Assembly (NCBI GenBank): GCA_014323765.1
Contig: JACONM010000017.1
Location: 5,949 to 69,948 of the forward strand
DNA from: Cellvibrionales bacterium
GTDB taxonomy: Bacteria; Pseudomonadota; Gammaproteobacteria; Pseudomonadales; GM7GCV1
Length of the DNA stretch: 64,000 nucleotides
Reading direction: 5' to 3'
Shown: one piece after another, positions 37,565-45,632 of the stretch
Position numbering within the stretch: the stretch's first letter is position 1
How the letters are laid out: each line of letters begins with the position of its first letter
Program-made: the position numbers and the translations under genes
The notes under the pieces: generated by a model
What the model was told of the DNA's origin: nothing
Databases searched by the model: none
What the model saw: the letters and a program-made list of their open reading frames with translations, nothing else

Positions 37565-37592
37565 TTACGCACCAAGCACTAGGTTCGGTTCA
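37565..37592 (-). promoter_or_regulatory. Possible ECF11-type autoregulated promoter
   Basis: On the minus strand TGAACC (37592-37587) is followed after 19 bases by TAA within CGTAA (37569-37565), 36 bases before the sigma factor GTG. Known ECF11 (RpoE) promoters have TGATCC about 18 bases before TAA. One mismatch in the -35 makes this a reasonable but unproven match. Confidence 0.45.
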
Positions 37593-37832
37593 CCAACAAC
37601 AATTATAGCCGGCCATGACTCTCCCGCCACCCAAAGCGATCACGACCCAGCAAGCCAACAAAAAATTCCCTAAACATTTGAAAATTTTAGTAAAAAATGG
37701 ATCCAGGCCGCACCCCAATCGCCGGCAAGAATCACCGACAACCGAACCGTAAAATGTACCCAGCCCAGCCAACACCCCGCCCTTTCCCACTCCCCACCAC
37801 CCCCAATTCCAACAAAAAGCATAGAAAAGCGG

Positions 37833-37861
37833 TTGACATCACTAGAAAGACAAGGCATAAA
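37833..37861 (+). promoter_or_regulatory. Probable sigma-70 promoter for the TonB receptor
   Basis: A perfect -35 TTGACA (37833-37838), a 17-base spacer, and a weaker -10 CATAAA (37856-37861). It lies 64 bases before the receptor ATG, whose Shine-Dalgarno is AGGGGAA. No operator could be assigned. Confidence 0.55.
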
Positions 37862-37925
37862 GCTCAACGGCTCGCCCCAGCGGCCCACCACAAACCACTA
37901 AGCCAACGTTTCTAGGGGAAACATC

Positions 37926-40898
37926 ATGCGTAAATCAGCACTACTCGCCGCCGTCGCGGCCACACTAGCGGCTCTGTTCACAATGCCCATCGCGGCCCAA
38001 CCCAACTCTGCCCCCCCCCCCCAATTAATCGATGAGATCGTCATCACTGGCTACAAAGCCTCTCTCGGTGCCGCCATCGACCGCAAGCGCAACGCCTCCT
38101 CCATCCTCGATTCCATCAACGCCGAAGACATCGGCAAATTCCCCGACCAAAACGTCGCCGAATCCCTCTCCCGCATCTCCGGTGTCACCGTAACCCGCGA
38201 TTTCGGCGAAGGCGAAAAGGTCTCCATCCGCGGCACCCAAACCAACCAAAACCGCACCCTACTAAACGGCGTATCCGTCGCCTCCACCGACTGGTTCACC
38301 CTAGACCTCCCCTCCCGCGGCTTCAACTACCTAATCCTGCCGTCTAACCTAATCCGCTCCGCCGAAGTCTATAAATCCCCGCAAGCAAACATTCAAGAAG
38401 GCTCGCTCGGCGGCACGGTGGTCTTGAATACTCGCAAACCACTCGATTTCGAAGACCCAGATAGCGGCTTGCCCTTCACCTTTTCCGGCCAACTGGAATA
38501 TCAAGATTCCGACAATTCCGGCGAAAATGACCCGCAAGTCTCCACCTTATTTTCATGGAAAAACGGCGATGACACCGTGGGCGCGTTGCTTTCCTTTACT
38601 CGCCAAGAGCGCAGCCTGAACCGATTTGGCCGCGAAGTTGTTACATTTCTTGCTCCCGATAATGGAGATAACGAAACCGACGCATGGTTCCCGCGACTAA
38701 TTGGCGAGACCGATTTCCGCCAAGAACGGGTCCGTGAAACTATATTTGGATCCTTTCAATGGGCTCCCACCGATAATTTCGAAGCTACCTTAAATATCCT
38801 CGACACCAATCTAGATGCCAACAATATCAACCAGAACAACCTAATAACCGCCGGCCCAGATGGTACCAAGCCTGTTGAGCCCCTTGCAAATAATGTTACC
38901 TATGAAGGCTCAGGAGACGAGCGGGGCGTTGTGGCGGCTACCCTAGATGCCTCGGACCCGGTACCAGCAACACCAAACGATGCGGGCGAGTACGGTAATA
39001 GGTCAAATTCTGGCGGGCGCACACAGGCATTTGATCGTATCTCTAGCATTGAAACCCAGTCCTACGATCTAGAAGCAGTCTGGAAAAATGGCGGCAATGA
39101 ACTCACTGTCCGCATTGGCATGACCGACTCTGAAGGCGGTGCCCCCGACGAGCGCTACTGGGGCTTCACCACTGAAGGTAAGGTAGGTGAAAGGGGACCT
39201 AAAACAGCAGCAGACCCCAGAATAGACCGAGTAGGAGCCATTGACAGGATCACTTTTGATCGAAATCTGAATCTGCAATTCTTGACCCGTAATGATGCAA
39301 ACGGCAACGGTACGCTTGAAGACGATGAAACTGAGTTAGTCCCAGAGTCTCCAGAACAGTATCTAGCTCGCCCATTCGAGTTTGCAAACGCTCGATCCAC
39401 CGTGAATGAAGAAGAAGAAAGCTACCTAGGCATTGACTACGCCATGGATACGGATCTAGGAGCTTTCCAAACGGTAACCGTGGGCTTCCTCTACCGCGAC
39501 CGTGAAAAAGGGCGCACCGCTTCCATAACCGAATATCACCGCTGGACCGATGCGCAGCACACGGACGATGCGGCAGGATACGGCACGGTCAAGGATGGAG
39601 AAACTAATTGGTCCCAATCTCTCGCTGGCGGAACATTAGGGCAATACACAGCTGGCGAGCGCGGCGCAGACTACGAACTGATCGATTCCGCGACTGCCCG
39701 CCGACTCGCCAGCCCCGACCTCGCCACTCCTCCAGTGCCCGTTCTCACCAGGCCAAACTTGACGGATACTTGGACAGTGGAGGAAGAAATTTTTGCCGCT
39801 TACATCAAAGCCGAATTCTCTGAAGGCAATATCAGCGGCGATATTGGCTTGCGCGCAGTCTCTACCGATCTGTCTTCTACAGGTTGGGTTGCCAGTGCCA
39901 GCAGTGAAACTCCGGGTTGGGTAGAAGCGGCCAATGGTGCGTCTGCATCTATGGTCGGTGCCCATTTTCTTGCCACGGCTTTCGGTTGCCATAACTACGA
40001 TGAAACCCTGAACGGTGCGGCATCTGCAATGGCATCCGCGACGAAGCATTGCCAAGCAACCCTCACCACAGTGGATAACTCCTATACCGAGATATTGCCC
40101 AGTCTTAATGTTTCCTTTGACATGAGCGATAATACAAAACTGCGCTTTGCAGCCGCCCGCACCATGTCTCGCCCGGACCCTCAGTCCCTAGCCCTGCGCG
40201 AAAACTTTTTCGTCAATACCGCATCAGGCACTAGGGGCAACCCCAACTTGAAACCGATAACCGCCAATCAGTACGATCTGTCTTGGGAGCGGTATTTGAC
40301 CGCCGATGCATTGTTGGCTATCACCTACTTTTACAAGGATATTACCGGCAACCTGATCCCCGGCCAAGTGCAGGAAACCAGAACGGACCCGGATACAGGC
40401 AACAGGCTTGAAGTAACCTTCAATACGCCGGAGAACGCACAAGATGCCACTCTTGACGGCATCGAGCTGCTCTACCAGCAGCCGCTCGGTAACAATTTTG
40501 GCGTGGTTCTCAACTTCACTTGGACAGACTCAGAGACGGATGAGGAGCGCGATATTTACGGTCGCCCCGGCTCAGGCGTTGTGACTGGCGTATCCGACGA
40601 GGTCTACAACCTAACTGGCTACTACGAAGATGATCGCCTAGATGTTCGCGTCAGCTACAACTGGCGCTCCGAATACCTAAACGAGGTCGCCTACTTTGGT
40701 TCGGAGATTTGGACCGATGCTTATGGCCAGCTGGATATTTCCGCCAGCTACGACATCACCGATAATTTCGAGCTAACCTTTGATGCGCTAAATGTAACCG
40801 ACGAAGACATAGATCAGTACCACCTCATCACATCCCGCCCCTCCAAAATCTACGACAACGACCAGCGTTTCCTAGTGGGCCTCAACTTCAGCTTCTAA
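37926..40898 (+). CDS. TonB-dependent receptor, carbohydrate type
   Basis: A 990-residue outer-membrane receptor. A signal peptide ends near AQ at 24-25, the TonB box is DEIVITG, and the plug domain has NVAESLSRISGVTVTRDFGE, then SIRGTQTNQNRTLLNGV. The beta barrel ends in GLNFSF. The long form resembles receptors that serve oligosaccharide loci in proteobacteria. It lies directly upstream of the ManNAc/mannoside genes, though a terminator separates them. A run of 12 C sits just after the signal peptide; the gene is in frame here. Codon use is host-like at both ends but more relaxed in the middle (about 38640-40560), suggesting a mosaic. Confidence 0.92.
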   Translation: MRKSALLAAVAATLAALFTMPIAAQPNSAPPPQLIDEIVITGYKASLGAAIDRKRNASSILDSINAEDIGKFPDQNVAESLSRISGVTVTRDFGEGEKVSIRGTQTNQNRTLLNGVSVASTDWFTLDLPSRGFNYLILPSNLIRSAEVYKSPQANIQEGSLGGTVVLNTRKPLDFEDPDSGLPFTFSGQLEYQDSDNSGENDPQVSTLFSWKNGDDTVGALLSFTRQERSLNRFGREVVTFLAPDNGDNETDAWFPRLIGETDFRQERVRETIFGSFQWAPTDNFEATLNILDTNLDANNINQNNLITAGPDGTKPVEPLANNVTYEGSGDERGVVAATLDASDPVPATPNDAGEYGNRSNSGGRTQAFDRISSIETQSYDLEAVWKNGGNELTVRIGMTDSEGGAPDERYWGFTTEGKVGERGPKTAADPRIDRVGAIDRITFDRNLNLQFLTRNDANGNGTLEDDETELVPESPEQYLARPFEFANARSTVNEEEESYLGIDYAMDTDLGAFQTVTVGFLYRDREKGRTASITEYHRWTDAQHTDDAAGYGTVKDGETNWSQSLAGGTLGQYTAGERGADYELIDSATARRLASPDLATPPVPVLTRPNLTDTWTVEEEIFAAYIKAEFSEGNISGDIGLRAVSTDLSSTGWVASASSETPGWVEAANGASASMVGAHFLATAFGCHNYDETLNGAASAMASATKHCQATLTTVDNSYTEILPSLNVSFDMSDNTKLRFAAARTMSRPDPQSLALRENFFVNTASGTRGNPNLKPITANQYDLSWERYLTADALLAITYFYKDITGNLIPGQVQETRTDPDTGNRLEVTFNTPENAQDATLDGIELLYQQPLGNNFGVVLNFTWTDSETDEERDIYGRPGSGVVTGVSDEVYNLTGYYEDDRLDVRVSYNWRSEYLNEVAYFGSEIWTDAYGQLDISASYDITDNFELTFDALNVTDEDIDQYHLITSRPSKIYDNDQRFLVGLNFSF
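38011..38022 (+). repeat. C12 homopolymer in coding sequence
   Basis: Twelve consecutive C encode the end of an Ala codon, three Pro and the start of a Gln codon, at about codons 29-33 of the TonB receptor. Gain or loss of one base would truncate the receptor soon after its signal peptide. Confidence 0.85.
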
Positions 40899-40916
40899 CC
40901 GGCTCCCAACCTCCAA

Positions 40917-40954
40917 TCCCTGACGAGGCACCTCCCCTCGTCAGGGATTTTTTT
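40917..40954 (+). terminator. Rho-independent terminator after the TonB receptor
   Basis: An 11-base perfect stem (TCCCTGACGAG pairing with CTCGTCAGGGA) with a 9-base loop, followed by seven T. It lies 19 bases past the receptor stop and 16 bases before the NanE GTG, so nanE onward needs read-through or its own promoter. Confidence 0.92.
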
Positions 40955-40969
40955 ACTTGCAACCCAACC

Positions 40970-41662
40970 GTGCCACGCCTCACCATCGACCAACTAGATG
41001 CCCAAATAAAAGGCGGCTTAATCGCCTCCTGCCAACCCGTCACCGCCGGCCCGCTCGACACCTCCGAAATAGTCGCCGCCCTAAGTCAAGCCTGCCTCGC
41101 CGGCGGTGCCCGCGCCCTGCGCATTGAAGGTGCCAAACGGGTGCAAAAAGTCCGCCAAAATACCCAAGCTCCCATCATCGGCATAGTCAAACGCGATCTC
41201 CCCACCTCCCCCGTCCGCATCACCCCCCTATTGGCAGATGTCCGCGATCTAGCCGCCGCCGGCGCCGACATCATCGCCTTCGATTGCACCGACCGCCCCC
41301 GCCCCACCCCGCGCCCCGCTATAATCCAAGCCATTCACACCGCCGGCTGCATCGCCATGGCCGACTGCGCCACCCTCCCCGACATCGAATTCGCCCACGC
41401 CAACGGAGCCGAACTCATTGCCACCACCCTCTCCGGCTATACTGGCGAAAAAACCCCCGCTGAACCCGATTACGATCTCTTAAAAGCAGCTACAAAAATA
41501 GCCCCCCGCATCATCGCCGAAGGCCGCTTCAACACCCCCACCCGCGCCCAAAAAGCCATGCAACACGGAGCCTGGGCAGTAACAGTCGGCACCGCCCTAA
41601 CCCGCATTGAGCTAATCACCAAGTCCTTCGCCGATACCCTGCACCACAAAAACCCTAATTAA
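40970..41662 (+). CDS. nanE: N-acetylmannosamine-6-phosphate 2-epimerase
   Basis: Converts ManNAc-6-phosphate to GlcNAc-6-phosphate. The 230-residue barrel starts KGGLIASCQPV, has the catalytic lysine in IIGIVKRDL and the catalytic glutamate in RIIAEGRFNTP, with FDCTDRPRP between. GTG start. It is the first gene after the receptor's terminator and is followed by the solute-binding protein after one base. Together with the ROK kinase, NagA and the deaminase it completes a route from ManNAc to fructose-6-phosphate. Confidence 0.93.
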   Translation: MPRLTIDQLDAQIKGGLIASCQPVTAGPLDTSEIVAALSQACLAGGARALRIEGAKRVQKVRQNTQAPIIGIVKRDLPTSPVRITPLLADVRDLAAAGADIIAFDCTDRPRPTPRPAIIQAIHTAGCIAMADCATLPDIEFAHANGAELIATTLSGYTGEKTPAEPDYDLLKAATKIAPRIIAEGRFNTPTRAQKAMQHGAWAVTVGTALTRIELITKSFADTLHHKNPN

Positions 41663-41663
41663 A

Positions 41664-42932
41664 ATGACCGCCCGCTACCTCAGCCTATTAGCAAGCCTCT
41701 TTATTGCATTGGCGGTGATCGCCTTCATCGCCCGCACCCCCCCGCCGGCAGACGACTGCACCCCCATCGAATTCTGGACCATGCAATTATCCCCCGTCCT
41801 AGACGATTACTTAAACCAAGCCATCGCCGACTACGAACAGCTAAATCCCCACATAAAAATCAAATGGGTCGATGTCGCCTGGGCCGATATGGAACGCAAA
41901 CTGCTCGCCGCCGTCGCCGCCAACACCGCCCCCGACATCGCCAACCTAAACCCCCAATTCTCCTCCAAGCTGGCCGAATTCGCCGCTCTACACAACCCCG
42001 AACAGTTCATGGCGCAAACAGCCATCGCCAATTACTTCCCCAAAGTCTGGCAAGCCAACCAGCTACACGGCCAAATCTTCGGTGTCCCCTGGTATTTATC
42101 CACCAACATCGCCATTTACAACCGCGCCCTATTCACCGCCGCCAACGCCCCCTTCCCCCAAACCCTCGCCGACATCCCCGCCATCGGCCGGCAAATCAAA
42201 CAAGCTACCGGCGCCTACAGTTTCTTCCCCAGCTTCGACGGCAGCGAATTATTAGAAAATCATGTTTTACTAGGCGGCCAATTCACCCCCGCAGACAACA
42301 GACTGCACCCCGCAGATGTCCGCCGCACCCTAGCCTATTACCGCGACCTCTATCAAAGCGGCGCCGTCCCCCCCTCCGTCCTAATTGACGGCCACCAAAA
42401 AGCCCTAGACCTCTTCCAATCCGGCCAGCTCGCCATCTTATTAAGCGGTGCCCACATGCTCCACAGCATTATGCTAAACGCCCCCAAACTAGCCGATCAA
42501 ATAACCGTCGGCCCCCACCCCAAATCCGCCAACGACACCGTAAATATCGCCGCCATGAATCTCGTCGTACCACGCCAAAGCGACCACCCGCAAAAGGCAT
42601 TTGATTTTGTCGCCTTCATCACCTCCCCCGCCCGCCAAGCAGAAATGGCCACCCACGTACCGGTCTTCCCATCGACCCCCGCCAGCCTAAACGCCCCCAT
42701 TTTTACCAACGCAGATCCGGACAACCCCCAATACGAACAAGCCAAAGCCTACTCCATCGCCCAGCTAAAAAAAGGCGAAGTGTTATTACCCCCAATGCAA
42801 CGCTATTCCAAATTAAACACCGTTTTCGCCCGCCAAACGCAACGCGTCATGCTTGAAGAAATATCTCTCACCGAAGGCACCACCAAACTAATCGCCGATT
42901 GGAATAAAATAACGCGAGCCTCCCATGACTAA
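41664..42932 (+). CDS. ABC transporter solute-binding protein, carbohydrate type
   Basis: Periplasmic family 1 solute-binding protein of 422 residues. The N-terminus is a hydrophobic signal or anchor (LLASLFIALAVIAFIA) without an obvious lipobox. The mature part has EFWTMQLSPVLDDYLNQAIA, TAPDIANLNPQFSSKLAEFA and GVPWYLSTNIAIYN, as in binding proteins for oligosaccharides or glycerol-3-phosphate. The partner permeases and the ATPase follow in the same run, interleaved with the kinase and mannosidase genes. It overlaps the kinase gene by 8 bases. Confidence 0.9.
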   Translation: MTARYLSLLASLFIALAVIAFIARTPPPADDCTPIEFWTMQLSPVLDDYLNQAIADYEQLNPHIKIKWVDVAWADMERKLLAAVAANTAPDIANLNPQFSSKLAEFAALHNPEQFMAQTAIANYFPKVWQANQLHGQIFGVPWYLSTNIAIYNRALFTAANAPFPQTLADIPAIGRQIKQATGAYSFFPSFDGSELLENHVLLGGQFTPADNRLHPADVRRTLAYYRDLYQSGAVPPSVLIDGHQKALDLFQSGQLAILLSGAHMLHSIMLNAPKLADQITVGPHPKSANDTVNIAAMNLVVPRQSDHPQKAFDFVAFITSPARQAEMATHVPVFPSTPASLNAPIFTNADPDNPQYEQAKAYSIAQLKKGEVLLPPMQRYSKLNTVFARQTQRVMLEEISLTEGTTKLIADWNKITRASHD

Positions 42933-43884
42933 ATTCGTTATGGCCTACGACATTGGCGGAACCAAAATAAAAGCCGGCCTCATCGCCCCCTCCGGCGAAA
43001 TACAAGACCAAGCCACCGCCGCCTCCCACGCCCAAGGCGGCCCGCAGGCCATTATGGCCTCCGCCACCCAATTAACCGAACAAATTATGGCCCGCAATAA
43101 AGAAATAAAAATTATCGGCACCGGCATCGCAACCGCCGGCGTCGTAGATAAAAAACAAGGCAAAATCAGTGCCTCCGCCAACCACATAGCCGACTGGCAA
43201 AACTTCCCCATCCAAACCGCCTTCACCCAGCTTCTCGGCAAACACACAGTCATCGACAACGATGGCAACTGCGCCCTGCTCGCCGAAGTCCATGCCCAAT
43301 CCCTCGAACAGAGCGATATTATTTTCCTCGCCCTCGGCACCGGGCTCGGCGGTGCCATCTATTCCAATGGAAAAATCCGCACCGGCAAAACATCCCTAGC
43401 TGGCCATTTCGGCCAGACCCTAATCGGAGATCTATCCACCCCAGAAAATTGGCAGTGCCTAGAGACCATCCTCTCCGGCAGCGGCTTAGCCAAACTCGCC
43501 CGCCAAAAAATAACGCAGCACGAATCCGTCCCCACCGCCAAAGAACTATTCCCCGATAGCCGCGCCGTCCTGCGGGCGATAGCCAATAACACCGCCGCCC
43601 AAGCAGCCCTCACCCAATGGATTCATCTATTGGCCAACACCTGCCACAGCCTTCAATGGAATTATGACCCCGACATCCTCATCCTCGGCGGCGGCTTAAT
43701 TGACGCGGCAAAAATTTGGTGGCACCAATTCACCGCATGCCTTACCCAAATAAATTCAAACCACCATCTCCCCGCCCCAATGGATGTGCGCCCCGCCATC
43801 CTCGGCAACGATGCAGCAATGGTAGGCGCAGGATTAATGGCTTGGCATGCCATCATCGACAAGGAACATTCCCATGCTGCCTAG
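42925..43884 (+). CDS. ROK-family sugar kinase, probable ManNAc kinase
   Basis: A 319-residue ROK kinase. The ATP-binding N-terminus is MAYDIGGTKIKAGLI, with the catalytic DNDGNCALLAE and the second phosphate loop ALGTGLGGAI. The zinc-binding motif, normally GH...CxCGxxGCLE, is reduced: the GH is kept (AGHFGQ) but only the final cysteine survives (WQCLE). Its place beside nanE suggests phosphorylation of ManNAc, though GlcNAc or mannose cannot be excluded. The next gene starts within its last codons. Confidence 0.85.
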   Translation: MTKFVMAYDIGGTKIKAGLIAPSGEIQDQATAASHAQGGPQAIMASATQLTEQIMARNKEIKIIGTGIATAGVVDKKQGKISASANHIADWQNFPIQTAFTQLLGKHTVIDNDGNCALLAEVHAQSLEQSDIIFLALGTGLGGAIYSNGKIRTGKTSLAGHFGQTLIGDLSTPENWQCLETILSGSGLAKLARQKITQHESVPTAKELFPDSRAVLRAIANNTAAQAALTQWIHLLANTCHSLQWNYDPDILILGGGLIDAAKIWWHQFTACLTQINSNHHLPAPMDVRPAILGNDAAMVGAGLMAWHAIIDKEHSHAA

Positions 43885-44740
43885 ATTAACCCCCTACCTA
43901 TTCCTATCGCCGGCCCTTTTCATCATCGGCACCTTCGTATTCCTGCCAATGCTCGCCGCCCTATTGATCAGCCTCAGCGATTACAATATGATCGAAACGC
44001 CCCGCTGGCTTGGGTTAGCCCAATATCAACGCCTTTTCCAAGACCCATTTTTCTGGAACGCCCTCGGCAATAGCCTACTTTACCTACTCATCGTCGTACC
44101 GATACTCTCCATCGCCCCCATATTTTTAGCGGTACTGGTAAATAAAAAAATCCCCGGTATCGCATTTTTCCGCAGCCTGTATTATCTACCCGTCGTAACT
44201 TCCCTCATCGTAACCGGACTCATGTGGAAATGGGTCTATGAAGAAAACGGAGTCCTAAACTTTATCCTCCAGAGCCTACACCTCATCAACACACCCATCG
44301 CATGGTTAGCAGACCCTTCCCTATCCTTATTCGCAGTAATGGCAGTGACCGTATGGACCGGCATGGGTTTTTACATGGTCATTTATCTCGCCGGCCTCCA
44401 ATCCATCCCCAAATCCCTCTACGAAGCCGCCGAACTACAAAATATCAGCCGCCTAAAACAAACCCTCTTCATCACCATCCCCATGCTACGCCCTTATATT
44501 GCCCTAGTCGCCGTCATATCCTCCATTGCCGCCATGAAAATCTTCGAGGAAATCTACGTCATCACCGGCGGCGGCCCCTTGAGTCAGACCGAAACATTGG
44601 TATTCTTTATCTACGAAAATGCCTTTATCGAATTCGATATGGGCTACGCCTCGGCAGCCGGAATAGTCCTATTCTGCGTAACCTTTATCCTCTCCATCCT
44701 AAACCTGCTATTGACCAGAGAAACCACCAATGAAAAATAA
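43874..44740 (+). CDS. ABC transporter permease, MalF/UgpA type
   Basis: A 288-residue inner-membrane permease with six predicted helices, starting LTPYLFLSPALFIIGTFVFL. The cytoplasmic EAA loop that contacts the ATPase is present as LYEAAELQNISRLKQTLFIT. The ATG at 43874 has AAGGAA seven bases upstream and begins the first helix; an in-frame ATG at 43847 lies deeper inside the kinase gene. It overlaps the second permease gene. Confidence 0.92.
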   Translation: MLPRLTPYLFLSPALFIIGTFVFLPMLAALLISLSDYNMIETPRWLGLAQYQRLFQDPFFWNALGNSLLYLLIVVPILSIAPIFLAVLVNKKIPGIAFFRSLYYLPVVTSLIVTGLMWKWVYEENGVLNFILQSLHLINTPIAWLADPSLSLFAVMAVTVWTGMGFYMVIYLAGLQSIPKSLYEAAELQNISRLKQTLFITIPMLRPYIALVAVISSIAAMKIFEEIYVITGGGPLSQTETLVFFIYENAFIEFDMGYASAAGIVLFCVTFILSILNLLLTRETTNEK

Positions 44741-45617
44741 CTCAAATCAGTCGCTGGCAATACCCCACTTCTCCCTGTCGGCCATGCCAGCCATACTCGG
44801 ATGGATGCGCCGACTTGGGCAGTACACAGTTCTTGCCTCCATCGCGCTCTTATTTATCGGCCCATTCCTATGGCTACTCTCAACCGCCCTCAAATCCGGC
44901 TCAGAAAACATCTTTCAATACCCCCCCGACCTAATTCCCGATGAACCAACCCTAAGCAACTTTGCGCGAGTCTTTGAAGCCGTACCCTTCCTAACCTATT
45001 TCTTCAACTCCGCCCTAGTAGCCGCCCTCGCCGTATCCTGCAATTTGCTTTTCTGTTCCCTCGCCGCCTATCCCCTAGCGCGCCTAAAATTTGCCGGCAA
45101 AAATGCGCTGTTCTTATTATTGATCAGCACCATGATGCTCCCATTCCAACTGCTAATGATTCCCCTCTACACCATCGCCGTCAATCTCGGCCTCAATAAT
45201 TCCTATCTTGGCCTCATCGTCCCCCACGCCTGCACCGCCTTTGGCGTATTCTTAATGCGCCAGGCTTTCTTAACAATCCCCAAACAATTAGAGGAATCCG
45301 CCTATATAGAGGGGCTTAATCACTGGCAAATTTGGTGGCACATAATGCTACCGCTCGTAAAACCAACCCTAGCCACCCTAGCCGTCTTCACTTTTATTGG
45401 CGTATGGGGCGATTTTCTCTGGCCACTAATTATCATGGATGAGCAAGCCAAATTCACCCTCCCACTAGGTGTCAATAAATTGGCAGGAACCTTCGGCAAA
45501 GATTGGCGCCTAGTCGCCGCCGGGGCCATCCTATCCATCATCCCAACGCTGATCGTTTTCGTTTTTACCCAGCGTTATTTTATCTCCGGCGCACTAAAAA
45601 ACGCCGTCAAAGGTTAG
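44730..45617 (+). CDS. ABC transporter permease, MalG/UgpE type
   Basis: A 295-residue permease with six helices, the second half of the sugar channel. The EAA loop reads LEESAYIEGLNHWQIWWHIM. ALKSGSENIFQYPPDLIP after the first helix is typical of the CUT1 family. It overlaps the MalF-type gene by 11 bases and is followed by the mannosidase after 15 bases. Confidence 0.92.
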   Translation: MKNNSNQSLAIPHFSLSAMPAILGWMRRLGQYTVLASIALLFIGPFLWLLSTALKSGSENIFQYPPDLIPDEPTLSNFARVFEAVPFLTYFFNSALVAALAVSCNLLFCSLAAYPLARLKFAGKNALFLLLISTMMLPFQLLMIPLYTIAVNLGLNNSYLGLIVPHACTAFGVFLMRQAFLTIPKQLEESAYIEGLNHWQIWWHIMLPLVKPTLATLAVFTFIGVWGDFLWPLIIMDEQAKFTLPLGVNKLAGTFGKDWRLVAAGAILSIIPTLIVFVFTQRYFISGALKNAVKG

Positions 45618-45632
45618 GCAAAGGTTTTCCCC

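Larger units (their letters stand above)
37529..37925. other. Divergent intergenic region
   Basis: About 400 gene-free bases between the ECF sigma factor and the TonB receptor. Two candidate promoters are listed separately. The central part (about 37660-37700) is A/T-rich and otherwise featureless to me. Confidence 0.6.
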
